From positions 12,026,801 to 12,090,800 of the forward strand of contig JARWKL010000015.1 in assembly GCA_029961685.1 (NCBI GenBank): a DNA stretch of 64,000 nt, in the 5' to 3' direction. Source of the stretch: Aristolochia californica. Taxonomy: Eukaryota > Streptophyta > Magnoliopsida > Piperales > Aristolochiaceae. This document shows, in pieces, positions 12,936 to 25,800 of the stretch. The position numbers were made by a program, and so were the translations under genes. The notes under the pieces are model-generated. The model had not been told where the DNA came from. It saw only the letters and a list, made by a program, of their open reading frames with translations, and made no database searches. The first letter of the stretch is position 1. Every line of letters starts with the position of its first letter.

Positions 12936-13795
12936 AATTTCCCAAACATTGATTTTTGAGCTCATTTTTAGTGCATGAAATAATTTTCTATTTATTAAAT
13001 TAGTTTTCAATTTTTTTTGCACACATGAACTCTAAAATTTTCATTTTGTTGCGATCTTATATCTTTTTTTGTTACGGGGAAAAATGGGAGAGTGAAAACT
13101 CAAGTTTGGATCTGAAAAAAAAAAATGTGAAATGCACAAATGCTGAGAGAGATAATTCCGAAAAGTATTTGTGATTTTTAAGGATAGGCAAAAAGTGGGT
13201 TGTTTGGCCCTGGTAAATATGCAACCAGTTGAGAATTGTACTTTTTGTACTCCCCCCAAATTTTTGGATCTGAAGGGTACTTGCATCCTCTCAACATGCT
13301 TGTGGCATGCATATCCACCTCACTTAAAACATGTGAGGATCAGTTAGAGGTCCCTTTCCTATAAAATTCCACCAAGCTATTATAAGGTGGTTGTACTAGT
13401 GGAATTTCTCAAACATGGATTTTGGAGCTCATTTTTAGTGCGTGATATAATTTTCTATTTATTATTATAGTTTTCAAATTTTTTTGCATACTTGAACTCT
13501 AAAATTTTGATTTTGTTGCGATCTTATATCTTTTTTGTTTACGGGGGACAAATGGGAGAGAGAAAACTCAAGTTTGTATTTGAAAAAGAAAAAAAATTTG
13601 AAATGCACAACTGATGAGAGAGATAATTCCGAAAAGTATCTGTGATTTTTAAGGATAGGCAAGAAGTGGGTTGTTTGGCCCTGGTAAATATCCAACCACT
13701 TGAGAATTGTACTTTTTCTACTCCTCCCTAATTTTTGGATCTGAAGGCCACTTGCATCCTCTCAACATGCTTGTGGCATGCATATCCACCACACT
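12930..13795 (+). repeat. Segmental duplication, left copy (offset ~2333 bp, 5 monomers)
   Basis: Units at 12936 and 13403 match those at 15269 and 15735. Shared rare variants are ACATTGATTTTTGAGC, TTATTAAATTAG, CTTTTTTTGTTACGGGG, TACTTTTTGTACTCC, ATAAGGTGGTTG, GAATTTCTCAAAC, GTGATATAATTTTC, GCATACTTGAACTC, an A-tract interrupted as AAAAAGAAAAAAAA, and GCACAACTGATGAG. Confidence 0.9.
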
Positions 13796-14269
13796 TAATG
13801 TGAGGATCAGTTAGAGATCCCTTTCCTATAAAATTCCACCAAGCTATTATTAGGGGGTTGTACTAGTGGAATTTCCCAAACATGGATTTTGGAGATCATT
13901 TTTAGTGCGTGAAATAATTTTCTATTTATTATTACAGTTTTCAATTTTTTTTGCACACATGAACTCTAAAATTTTCTTTTTGTTGCGATCTTATATCTTT
14001 TTTGTTTACGGGGAAAAATGGGATAGTGAAAGCTCAAGTTTGGATCTGAAAAAAAAAAATTTGAAATACACAAATGCTAAGAGAGATAATTCTGAAAAGT
14101 ATTTGTGATTTTTAAGTATAGGCAAAAAGTGGATTGGTTGGCCCTGGTAAATATCCGACCACTTGAGAATTTTACTTTTTCTACTCCCCCCTAATTTTTG
14201 GATCTGAAGGCCACTTGCATCCTCTCAACATCCTTGTGGCATGCATATCCACCACACTTAAAACATATA

Positions 14270-15230
14270 AGGATCAGTAAGAGGTCCCTTTCCTATAAAA
14301 TTCCACCAAGCTATTATTAGGGGGTTGTACTAGTGGAATTTCCCAAACATGGATTTTGGAGCTCATTTTTAGTGCGTGAAATAATTTTCTATTTATTATT
14401 GTAGTTTTCAAATTTTTTTGCACGCATGAACTCTAAAATTTTCATTTTCTTGCGATCTTATATCTTTTTTGTTTACGAGGAAAAATAGGACAGTGAAAAC
14501 TAAAGTTTGGATGTGAAAAAAAAAATTTGAAATGCACAAATGCTGAGATAGATAATTCCGAAAAGTATCTGTGATTTTTAAGGATTGGCAAAAAGTGGGT
14601 TGTTTGGCCCTGGTAAATATCCAACCACTTGAGAATTGTACTTTTTCTACTCCTCCCTAATTTTTGGATCTGAAGGCCACTTGCATCCTCTCAACATGCT
14701 TGTGGCATCCATATCCACCACACTTAATGTGAGGATCAGTAAGAGGTCCCTTTCCTATAAAATTCCACCAAGCTATTATTAGGGGATTGTACTAGTGGAA
14801 TTTCCCAAACATGGATTTTGGAGCTCATTTTTAGTGCGTGAAATAATTTTCTATTTATTATTATAGTTTTCAATTTTTTTTGCACATCTGAACTCTTAAA
14901 ATTTTCATTTTGTTGCGATCTTATATCTTTTTTGTTTACAGGGAAAAATGGGAGAGTGAAAACTAAAGTTAGGATTTGAAAAAAAAAAAATTTGAAATGC
15001 ACAAATGCTAAGAGAGATAATTCCGAAAAGTATCTGTGATTTTTAAGGATAGGCAAAAATGTGGGTTGTTTGGCCCTGGTAAATTTCCAACCACTTGAGA
15101 ATTGTACTTTTTCTACTCCCCCCAAATTTTTGGATAAGAAGGCCACTTGCATCCTCTCAACATGCTTGTGGCATGCATATCCACCACACTTAAAACATGT
15201 GAGGATCAGTTAGAGGTCCCTTTCCTATAA
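14270..15230 (+). repeat. Segmental duplication, left copy (offset 3270 bp, 7 monomers)
   Basis: Units at 14337 and 14799 match those at 17607 and 18069, both 3270 bp away. Shared variants are GATCAGTAAGAGG, TTTGCACGCATG, TTTTCTTGCGATC, ACGAGGAAAAATAGGA, GTTTGGATGTGAAA, GGCATCCATATCC, CACTTAATGTGAGG, GCACATCTGAAC, TTTACAGGGAAAAATGG and GGATAAGAAGGCC. Confidence 0.9.
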
Positions 15231-15262
15231 AATTCAACCAAGCTATTATTAGGGGGTTGTAC

Positions 15263-16127
15263 TAGTGGAATTTCCCAAACATTGATTTTTGAGCTCATTT
15301 TTAGTGCATGAAATAATTTTCTATTTATTAAATTAGTTTTCAATTTTTTTTGCACACATGAACTCTAAAATTTTCATTTTGTTGCGATCTTATATCTTTT
15401 TTTGTTACGGGGAAAAATGGGAGAGTGAAAACTCAAGTTTGGATCTGAAAAAAAAAATGTGAAATGCACAAATGCTGAGAGAGATAATTCCGAAAAGTAT
15501 CTGTGATTTTTAAGGATAGGCAAAAAGTGGGTTGTTTGGCCCTGGTAAATATGCAACCAGTTGAGAATTGTACTTTTTGTACTCCCCCCAAATTTTTGGA
15601 TCTGAAGGGTACTTGCATCCTCTCAACATGCTTGTGGCATGCATATCCACCTCACTTAAAACATGTGAGGATCAGTTAGAGGTCCCTTTCCTATAAAATT
15701 CCACCAAGCTATTATAAGGTGGTTGTACTAGTGGAATTTCTCAAACATGGATTTTGGAGCTCATTTTTAGTGCGTGATATAATTTTCTATTTATTATTAT
15801 AGTTTTCAATTTTTTTTGCATACTTGAACTCTAAAATTTTGATTTTGTTGCGATCTTAAATCTTTTTTGTTTACGGGGGAAAAATGGGAGAGAGAAAACT
15901 CAAGTTTGGATTTGAAAAAGAAAAAAAATTCGAAATGCACAACTGATGAGAGAGATAATTCCGAAAAGTATCTGTGATTTTTAAGGATAGGCAAGAAGTG
16001 GGTTGTTTGGCCCTGGTAAATATCCAACCACTTGAGAATTGTACTTTTTCTACTCCTCCCTAATTTTTGGATCTGAAGGCCACTTGCATCCTCTCAACAT
16101 GCTTGTGGCATGCATATCCACCACACT
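15263..16127 (+). repeat. Segmental duplication, right copy (offset ~2333 bp, 5 monomers)
   Basis: This is the second copy of 12930-13795. The offset is 2333 bp at its start and 2332 bp later. The copies separate at the right end, where this one reads AAAACATGTGACGACCAG and the left copy reads TTAATGTGAGGATCAG. Confidence 0.9.
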
Positions 16128-17069
16128 TAAAACATGTGACGACCAGTTAGCGGTCCCTTTCCTATAAAATTCCACCAAGCTATTATTAGGGGGTTGTACT
16201 AGTGGAATTTCCCAAACTTGGATTTTGGAGCTCATTTTTAGTGCGTGAAATAATTTTCTATTTATTATTATTGTTTTCAAATTTTTTTGCACACATGAAC
16301 TCTGAAATTTTCATTTTGTGGCGATCTTATATCTTTTTTGTTTACGGGGAAAAATGGGAGAGTGAAAACTCAAGTTTGGATCTGAAAAAAAAGAAATTTG
16401 AAATGCACAAATGCTGAGAGAGATAATTCCGAAAAGTATCTGTGATTTTTAAGGATAGGCAAAAAGTGGGTTGTTTGGCCCTGGTAAATATCCAACCACT
16501 TGAGAATTGTACTTTTTCTACTCCCCCCTAATTTTTGGATCTGAAGGCCACTTGCATCCTCTCAACATGCTTGTGGCATGCATATCCACCACACTTAAAA
16601 CATGTGAGGATCAGTTAGAGGTCCCTTTCCTATAACATTCCACCAAGCTATTATTAGGGGGTTGTACAAGTGAAATTTCCCAAACATGGATTTTGCAGCT
16701 CATTTTTAGTGCGTGAAATAATTTTCTATTTATTATTATAGTTTTCAAATTTTTTTGCACACATGAACTCTAAAATTTTGATTTTTTTGCGATCTTATAT
16801 GTTTTTTGTTTACGGGGAAAAATGGGAGAGTGAAAACTCATGTTTGGATCTGAAAAAAAAGAAATTTAAAATGCACAAATGCTGAGAGAGATAATTCCGA
16901 AAAGTATCTGTGATTTTTAAGGATAGGCAAAAAGTGGGTTGTTTGGCCCTGGTAAATATCCAACCACTTGAGAATTGTACTTTTTCTACTCCCACCTAAT
17001 TTTTGGATCTGAAGGCCACTTGCATCCTCTCAACATGCTTGTGGCATGCATATCCACCACACTTAAAAC

Positions 17070-17350
17070 ATGTGACGACCACTTAGAGGTCCCTTTCCTA
17101 TAAGATTCCACCAAGCTATTACTAGGGGGTTATACTAGTGGAATTTCCCAAACATGGATTTTGGAGCTCATTTTTAGTGCGTGAAAAAATTTTCTATTTA
17201 TTATTATAGTTTTCAAATTTTTTTGCACACATGAACTCTAAAATTTTCATTTTGTGGCGATCTTATATGTTTTTTGTTTACGGGGAAAAATGGGAGAGTG
17301 AAACTCATGTTTGGATCTGAAAAAAAAGAAATTTGAAATGAACAAATGGT
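17070..17350 (+). repeat. Short duplicated segment (offset ~2799 bp, 6 monomers)
   Basis: This matches about 19870-20150. Shared variants are GTGACGACCACTTAGAGG (GTGATGACCACTTAGAGG in the second copy), CTATTACTAGG, GTGGCGATCTTATATG, the CTCATGTTTGG segment and AAATGAACAAATGG (AAATGAATAAATGC in the second copy). The unit starts 17142 and 19941 are 2799 bp apart. Confidence 0.75.
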
Positions 17351-17539
17351 GAGAGAGATAATTCCGAAAAGTATCTGTGATTTTTAAGGATAGGCAAAAA
17401 GTGGGTTGTTTGGCCCTGTTAAATATCCAATCACTTGAGAATTTAACTTTTTCTACTCCCCCCTAATTTTTGGATCTGAAGGCCACTTGCATCCTCAACA
17501 TGCTTGTGGCATGCATATCCACCACACTTAAAACATGTG

Positions 17540-18500
17540 AGGATCAGTAAGAGGTCCCTTTCCTATAAAATTCCACCAAGCTATTATTAGGGGGTTGTAC
17601 TAGTGGAATTTCCCAAACATGGATTTTGGAGCTTATTTTTAGTGCGTGAAATAATTTTCTATTTATTATTGTAGTTTTCAAATTTTTTTGCACGCATGAA
17701 CTCTAAAATTTTCATTTTCTTGCGATCTTATATCTTTTTTGTTTACGAGGAAAAATAGGAGAGTGAAAACTAAAGTTTGGATGTGAAAAAAAAAATTTGA
17801 AATGCACAAATGCTGAGAGAGATAATTCCGAAAAGTATCTGTGATTATTAAGGATTGGCAAAAAGTGGGTTGTTTGGCCCTGGTAAATATCCAACCACTT
17901 GAGAATTGTACTTTTTCTACTCCTCCCTAATTTTTGGACCTGCAGGCCACTTCCATCCTCTCAACATGCTTGTGGCATCCATATCCACCACACTTAATGT
18001 GAGGATCAGTAAGAGGTCCCTTTCCTATAAAATTCCACCAAGCTATTATTAGGGGGTTGTACTAGTGGAATTTCCCAAACATGGATTTTGGAGCTCATTT
18101 TTAGTGCGTGAAATAATTTTCTCTTTATTATTATAGTTTTCAATTTTTTTTGCACATCTGAACTCTAAAATTTTCATTTTGTTGCGATCTAATATCTTTT
18201 TTGTTTACAGGGAAAAATGGGAGAGTGAAAACTAAAGTTTGGATCTGAAAAAAAAAAAATTTGAAATGCACAAATGCTGAGAGAGATAATTCCGAAAAGT
18301 ATCTGTGATTTTTAAGGTTAGGCAAAAATGTGGGTTGTTTGGCCCTGGTAAATTTCCAACCACTTGAGAATTGTACTTTTTCTACTCCCCCCTAATTTTT
18401 GGATAAGAAGGCCACTTGCATCCTCTCAACATGCTTGTGGCATGCATATCCACCACACTTAAAACATGTGAGGATCAGTTAGAGGTCCCTTTCCTATAAA
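17540..18500 (+). repeat. Segmental duplication, right copy (offset 3270 bp, 7 monomers)
   Basis: This is the second copy of 14270-15230, with the same rare variant series. Small differences include ATAGGAGAGTG here against ATAGGACAGTG, and TTTTTGGACCTGCAGG here against TTTTTGGATCTGAAGG. Confidence 0.9.
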
Positions 18501-18537
18501 ATTCCACCAATCTATTATTAGGGGGTTGTACTAATGG

Positions 18538-19940
18538 AATTTCCCAAACAAGGATTTTGGAGCTCATTTTTAGTTCGTGAAATAATTTTCTATTTATTAT
18601 TATAGTTTTCAAATTTATTTGCACACATGAACACTAAAATTTTCATTTTGTTGCGATCTTATATCTTTTTTGTTTATGGGGGAAAAATGGGAGAGTGCAA
18701 ACTCAAGTTTGGATCTGAAAAAAAAAAATTTGAAATGCACAAATGCTGAGAGAGATAATTCCGAAAAGTATATGTGATTTTTAAGGATAGGCAAAAAGTG
18801 GGTTGTTTGGCCCTGGTAAATATCCAACCACTTGAGAATTGTACTTTTTCTACTCCCCCCTAATTTTTGGATCTCAAGGCCACTTGCATCCACTCAACAT
18901 GCTTGTTGCATGCATATCCACCACACTTAAAACATGTGAGATCAGTTAGAGGTCCCTTTCCTATAAAATTCCACCAAGCTATTATTAGGGGGTTGTACTA
19001 ATGAAATTTCCCAAACATGGATTTTGGAGCTCATTTTTAGTTCATGAAATAATTTTCTATTTATTATTATAGTTTTCAAATTTATTTGCACACATGAACA
19101 CTAAAATTTTCATTTTGTTGCGATCTTATATCTTTTTTGTTGACGGGGAAAAATGGGAGAGTGAAAACTCATGTTTGGATCAGAAAAAAAAGAAATTTGA
19201 AATGCACAAATGCTGAGAGAGATAATTCCGAAAAGTATCTGTGATTTTTAAGGATAGGCAAAAAGTGGGTTGTTTGGCGCTGGTAAATATCCAACCACTT
19301 GAGAATTGTACTTTTTCTACTCCCCCCTAATTTTTGGATCTGAAGGCCACATGCATCCACTCAACATGCTTGTTGCATGCATATCCACCACACTCAAAAC
19401 ATCTGAGGATCAGTTTGAGGTCCCTTTCCTATAAAATTTCACCAAGCTATTATTAGGGGGTTGTACTAATGGAATTTCCCAAACATGGATTTTGGAGCTC
19501 ATTTTTAGTTCATGAAATAATTTTCTATTTATTATTATAGTTTTCAAATTTATTTGCACACATGAACACTAAAATTTTCATTTTGTTGCGATCTTATATC
19601 TTTTTTGTTTACGGGGAAAAATGGGAGAGTGTAAACTCATGTTTGGATCTGAAAAAAAAGAAATTTTAAATGCACAAATCCTGAGAGAGATAATTCCGAA
19701 AAGTATCTGTGATTTTTAAGGATAGGAAAAAAGTGGGTTGTTTGGCCCTGGTAAATATCCAACCACTTGAGAATTGTACTTTTTCGACTCCTCCCTAATT
19801 TTTGGATCTGAAGGCCACTTGCATCCTCTCAACATGCTTGTGGCATGCACATCTACCACACTTAAAACATGTGATGACCACTTAGAGGTCCCTTTCCTAT
19901 AAAATTCGACCAAGCTATTACTAGGCGGTTGTACTAGTGG
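18538..19940 (+). repeat. Local three-fold tandem amplification of one monomer type
   Basis: Three consecutive monomers (18538, 19005 and 19473; 467-468 bp) share a variant set: GTACTAATG before AATTTCCC, TTTTTAGTTC(A/G)TGAAAT, AATTTATTTGCACAC and GAACACTAAAATTT. Units 40-41 also share CATCCACTCAACATG with a TTGTT loop. The pattern is expected if one monomer was amplified by single-unit unequal exchange. Confidence 0.88.
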
Positions 19941-22745
19941 AATTTCCCAAACATGGATTTTGGAGCTCATTTTTAGTGCGTGAAATAATTTTCTATTTAT
20001 TATTATAGTTTTCAAATTTTTTTGCACACATGAACTCTAAAATTTTCATTTTGTGGCGATCTTATATGATTTTTGTTTACGGGGAAAAATGGGAGAGTGA
20101 AAACTCATGTTTGGATCTGAAAAAAAAGAAATTTGAAATGAATAAATGCTGAGAGAGATAATTCCAAAAAGTATCTGTGATTTTTAAGGATAGGCAAAAA
20201 GTGGGTTGTTTGGCCCTAGTAAATATCCAACCACTTTAGAATTGTACTTTTTCTACTCCCCCCTTATTTTTGGATCTGAAGGCCACTTGCATCCTCTCAA
20301 CATGCTTGTGGCATGCATGTCCACCACACTTAAAACATGTGAGGATCAGTTAGAGGTCCCTTTCCTATAAAATTCCACCAAGCTATTATTAGGGGGTTGT
20401 ACTAGTGGAATTTCCCAAACATGGATTTTGGATCTCATTTTTAGTGCGTGAAATAATTTTCTATTTATTATTATAGTTTTCAAATTTTTTTGCACACATG
20501 AACTCTAAAATTTTCATTTTGTTGCGATCATATATCTTTTTTGTTTACGGGGAAAAATGATAGAGTGAAAACTCAAGTTTGGATCTGAAAAAAAAAAAAT
20601 TTGAAATGCACAAATGCTGAGAGAGATAATTCCGAAAAGTATCTGTGATTTTTAAGGATAGGCAAAAAGTGGGTTGTTTGACCCTGGTAAATATCCAACC
20701 ACTTGAGAATTGTACTTTTTCTACTCCCCCCAAATTTTTGGATCTGAAGGCCACTTTCATCCTCTCAAGATGCTTGTGGCATGCATATCCACCACACTTA
20801 AAACATGTGAGGGTCAGTTAGAGGTCCCTTTCCTATAAAATTCCACCAAGCTATTATTAGGGGGTTGTACTAGTGGAATTTCCCAAACATGGATTTTGGA
20901 GCTCATTTTTAGTGCGTGAAATAATTTTCTTTTTATTATTATTGTTTTCAAATTTTTTTGCACACATGAACTCTAAAATTTTCATTTTGTTGCGATCTTA
21001 TATCTTTTTTGTTTGCGGGGAAAAATGGGAGAGTGAAAACTCAAGTTTGGATCTAAAAAAAAAAAAATTTGAAATACACAAATGCTGAGAGAGATAATTC
21101 CGAAAAGTATCTGTGATTTTTAAGGATAGGCAAAAAGTGGGTTGTTTGGCCCTGGTAAATATCCAACCACTTAAGAATTGTACTTTTTCTACTCCCCCCT
21201 AATTTTTGGATCTGAAGGCCACTTGCATCCTCTCAACAAGCTTGTGGCATGCATATCCACCGCACTTAAAACATGTGAGGATCAGTTAGAGGTCCCTTTC
21301 CTATAAAATTCCACCAAGCTATTATTAGGGGGTTGTACTAGTGGAATTTCCCAAACATGGATTTTGCAGCTCATTTTTAGTGCGTGAAATAATTTTCTAT
21401 TTATTATTATAGTTTTCAAAATTTTTTGCACACATGAACTCTAAAATTTTCATTTTGTTGCGATCTTATATCTTTTTTGTTTACGGGGAAAAAATGGCAG
21501 AGTGAAAACTCTTGTTTGGATCTGAAAAAAAAGAAATTTGAAATGCACAAATGCTGAGAGAGATAATTCCGAAAAGTATCTGTGATTTTTAAGGATAGGC
21601 AAAAAGTGGGTTGTTTGGCCCTGGTAAATATCCAACCACTTGAAAATTGAACTTTTTCTACTCCCCCCTAATTTTTGGATATGAAGGCCACTTGCATCCT
21701 CTCAACATGCTTGTGGCATGAATATCCACCACACTTAAAACATGTGAGGATCAGTTAGAGGTCCCTTTCCTATAAAATTCCACCAAGCAATTATTAGGGG
21801 GTTGTACTAGTGGAATTTCCCAAAGATGGATTTTGGAGCTCATTTTTAGTGCGTGAAATAATTTTCTATTTATCATTATAGTTTTCAAAATTTTTTCCAC
21901 ACATGAACTCTAAAAGTTTCATTTTGTTGCGATCTTATATCTTTTTTGTTTACGAGGAATAATGGGAGAGTGAAAACTCAAGTTTGGATCTGAAAAAAAA
22001 AAATTTGAAATGCAAAAATGCTGAGAGAGATAATTCCGAAAAGTATCTGTGATTTTTAAGGATAGGCAAAAAGTGGGTTGTTTGGCCCTGGTAAATATCC
22101 AACTACTTGAGAATTCAACTTTTTCTACTCCCCCCTAATTTTAGGATCTGAAGGCCACTTGCATCCTCAACATGCTTGTGGCATACATATCCACCACACT
22201 TAAAACATGTGAGGATCAGTTAGAGGTCCCTTTCCTATAAAATTCCACCAAGCTATTATTAGGGGGTTGTACAAGTGGAATTTCCCAAACATGGATTTTG
22301 GAGCTCATTTTTAGTGCGTGAAATAATTTTCTATTTATTATTATAGTTTTCAAATTTTTTTGCACACATGAACTCTAAAATTTTCATTTTGTTGCGATCT
22401 TATATCTTTTTTGTTTACGGGGAAAAATGATAGAGTGAAAACTCAAGTTTGGATCTGAAAAAAAAAATTTTGAAATGCACAAATGCTGAGAGAGATAATT
22501 CCGAAAAGTATATGTGATTTTTAAGGATAGGCAAAAAGTGGGTTGTTTGGCCCTGGTAAATATCCAACCACTTGAGAACTGTACTTTTTCTACTCCCCCC
22601 AAATTTTTGGATCTGAAGGCCACTTGCATCCTCTCAAGATGCTTGTGGCATGCATATCCACCACACTTAAAACATGTGAGGGTCAGTTAGAGGTCCCTTT
22701 CCTATAAAATTCCACCAAGCTATTATTAGGGGGTTGTACTAGTGG
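19941..22745 (+). repeat. Domain A block 8: monomers 43-48, leading into the transition
   Basis: Unit starts are 19941, 20409, 20877, 21345, 21814 and 22279. Units 44-45 and 48-49 form a duplication at a four-monomer offset. Unit 47 (21814) already shows ACGAGG and GAATTCAAC, whereas unit 48 returns to ACGGGG. The switch to domain B is therefore mosaic rather than a single break. Confidence 0.9.
20430..20960 (+). repeat. Segmental duplication, left copy (offset ~1870 bp, 4 monomers)
   Basis: This matches about 22300-22830. Shared variants are GAAAAATGATAGAGTG, CTCCCCCCAAATTTTTGG, CCTCTCAAGATGC, GTGAGGGTCAG and TTTTCTTTTTATTATTATTG. Unit starts are 1870 bp (20409 and 22279) and 1869 bp (20877 and 22746) apart. 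Confidence 0.88.
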
Positions 22746-22830
22746 AATTTCCCAAACATGGATTTTGGAGCTCATTTTTAGTGCGTGAAATAATTTTCTT
22801 TTTATTATTATTGTTTTCAAATTTTTTTGC
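22300..22830 (+). repeat. Segmental duplication, right copy (offset ~1870 bp, 4 monomers)
   Basis: This is the second copy of 20430-20960. It is directly followed by the first monomer with domain B features (unit 49), so the duplication abuts the domain A/B boundary. Confidence 0.88.
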
Positions 22831-25800
22831 ACACATGAACTCTAATATTTTCATTTTTTTACGCGCTTATATCTTTTTAGTTTACGAGGAAAAATGGGGG
22901 AGTGAAAACTCAAGTTTGGATATGAAAAAAAAAAATTTGAAATGCAAAAATGCTGAGAAACATAATTCTGAAAAGTATCTGTGATTTTTAAGGATAGGCA
23001 AAAAGTGGGTTGTTTGGCCCTGGTAAATATCCAACCACTTGAGAATTTAAGTTTTACTACTCCCCCTTAATTTTAAGATCTGAAGGCCACTTGCATCCTC
23101 AACATGCTTGTGGCATGCATATCCACCACACTTAAAACATGTGAAGATCAGTTAGAGGTCTCTTTCCTATAAAATTCCACCAAGCTATTATTATTAGGGG
23201 GTTGTACTAGTGGAATTTCCCAAACATGGATTTTGGAGCTCATTTTTAGTGCGTGAAATAATTTTCTATTTATTATTATAGTTTTCAAATTATTTTGCAC
23301 ATATAAACTCTAAAATTTTCATTTTGTTGCGATCTTATATCTTTTTTGTTTACGAGGAAAAATGGGAGAGTCAAAAGTCAAGTTCGGATCTGAAAAAAAA
23401 AATTTGAAATGCACAAATGCTGAGAGGGATAATTCTGAAAAGTATCTGTGATTTTTAAGGAAAGGGAAAAAGTGGGTTGTTTGGCCCTGGTAAATATCCA
23501 ACTACTTGAGAATTGTACTTTTTCTACTCCCCCCTAATTTTAGGATCTGAAGGCCACTTGCATCCTCAACATGCTTGTGGCATGCATATCCACCACACTT
23601 AAAACATGTGAGGATCAGTTAGAGGTCTCTTTCCTATAAAATTCCACCAAGCTATTATTATTAGGGGGTTGTACAAGTGGAATTTCACAAACATGAATTT
23701 TGGAGCTCATTTTAGTGCGTGAAATAAATTTTTATTTATTATTATAGTTTTCATATTTTTAAGCATACATGAATTCGAAAATTTTCATTTTGTTGCTATC
23801 TTATATCTTTTTTGTTTACGAGGAAAAATGGGAGAGTGAAAACTCAAGTTTTGATCTGAAAAAAAAAATTTGAAATGCACAAATGCTGAGAGAAATAATT
23901 CCGAAAAGTATCTGTGATTTTTAAGGATAGGCAAAAAGTGGGTTGTTTCGACCTGGTAAATATCCAACCCCTTGAGAAATTAAATTTTTCTACTCCCCCC
24001 TTATTTTCTGATCTGAAGGCCACTTGCATCCTCAACATGCTTGTGGCATGCATATCCACCACACTTAAAACATGTGAGGATCAGTTAAAGGTCTCTTTCC
24101 TATAAAATTCCACCAAGCTATTATTATTAGAGCGTTGTACTAGTGGAATTTCCCAAACATTGATTTTGGAGCTCATTTTTTGTGCGTGAAATAATTTTCT
24201 ATTTATTATTATAGTTTTAAAATTTTTTTGCACACATGAACTCTAAAATTTTAGTTTTGTTGCGATCTTATATCTTTTTTGTTTACGAGGAAAAATTCGA
24301 GAATGAAAACTCAAGTTTTGATCTGAAAAAAAAAAAAATTGAAATGCACAAATGCTGAGAGTGATAATTCCGAAAAGTATCTGTGATTTTTAAAGATAGG
24401 CAAAAAGGGGGTTGTTTGGCCCTTGTAAATATCCATACACTTGAGAAGTTAAATTTTTCTACTCCCCCCTAATTTTTAGATCTGAAGGCCACTTGCATCC
24501 TCAACATGCTTGTGGCATGCATATCCACCACACTTAAAACATGTGAGGATCAGTTAGAGGTCTCTTTCCTATAAACTTCCACCAAGCTATTATTATTAGA
24601 GGGTTGTACTAGTGGAATTTCCTAAACATGGATTTTGGAGCTCATTTTTAGTGCTTGAAATAATTTTCTATTTATTATTATAGTTTTCAAATTTTTTTGC
24701 ACACATGAACTCTAAAATTTTCATTTTGTTGCGATCTTATATCTTTTTTGTTTACGAGGAAAAATGGGAGAGTGAAAACTGAAGTTTGGATCTCAAAAAA
24801 AAAATTAGACATGCACAAATGATGATAGAGATAATTCCGAAAAGTATCTGTGTTTTTTAAGGATAGGCAAAAAGTGGGTTGTTTGGCCCTGGTAAATATC
24901 CAACCACTTGAGAATTTAACTTTTTCTACTCCCCCCTAATTTTATGATAAGAAGGCCATTTCCATCCTCAACATGCTTGTCGCATGCATATCTACCACAC
25001 TTAAAACATGTGAGGATCAGTTAGAGGTCTCTTTCCTATAAAATTCCACCAAGCTATTATTATTAGGGGGTTGTACTAGTGGAATTTCCCAAACTTGGAT
25101 TTTGGAGCTCATTTTTAGTGCGTGAAATAAATTTCTATTTATTATTATAGTTTTCACATTTTTTCGCACACATGAACTCTAAAATTTTCATCTTGTTGCG
25201 ATCTTATATCTTTTTTGTTTGTGAGGAAAAATGGGAGAGTGAAAACTCAAGTTTGTATCTGAAAAAAAAAAATTGAAATGCGCAAATACTAAGAGAGATA
25301 ATTCCGAAATGTATATGTGATTTTTAAACATAGGCAAAAAGGGGGTTGTTTGGCCCTTGTAAATATCCAACAACTTGAGAATTTAACGTTTTCTACTCCC
25401 TCCTAATTTTTGGATCTGAAGGCCACTTGCATCCTCAACATGCTTGTGGCATGCATATCCACCACACTTAAAACATGTGAGGATCAGTTAGAGGTCTCTT
25501 TCCTATAAAATTCCACCAAGCTATTATTATTAGGGGGTTGTACTAGTGGAATTTCCCAAACATGGATTTTGGTGCTCATTTTTGGTGCGTGAAATAATTT
25601 TATATTTATTATTATAGTTTTCAAAATTTTTTGCACACATGAACTCCAAAATTTTCATTTTGTTGCCATCTTATATCTTTTTTGTTTACGAGGAAAAATG
25701 GGAGAGTGAAAACTGAAGTTTGGATCTGAAAAAAAAAAAATTTGAAATGCACAAATGCTGAGAGAGATAATTCCGAAAAGTATCTATAATTTTTAAGGAT

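Larger units (their letters stand above)
12936..16205 (+). repeat. Domain A block 5: monomers 28-34
   Basis: Unit starts are 12936, 13403, 13870, 14337, 14799, 15269 and 15735, with lengths of 462-471 bp. From here to about 22.7 kb most units have CATCCTCTCAACATG, two bases longer than elsewhere. Units 30 and 31 end with a shortened CACTTAATGTGAGG in place of CACTTAAAACATGTGAGG. The block contains both copies of the 2333-bp duplication and the left copy of the 3270-bp duplication. Confidence 0.9.
16206..18537 (+). repeat. Domain A block 6: monomers 35-39
   Basis: Unit starts are 16206, 16674, 17142, 17607 and 18069. Several units have a G-interrupted A-tract (AAAAAAAAGAAATTT). Unit 37 (17142) has GTGGCGATCTTATATG and GAAACTCATGTTTGG, and recurs as unit 43 (19941). 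Units 38-39 form the right copy of the 3270-bp duplication. Confidence 0.9.

Noticed and set aside
14736..15152. Longest open frame in the window (138 codons, minus strand, ATG start)
   Set aside because: It spans most of one satellite monomer. The same frame is interrupted in nearly all other monomers by A-tract length changes and substitutions, and it has no recognisable domain. It is a chance product of the repeat.
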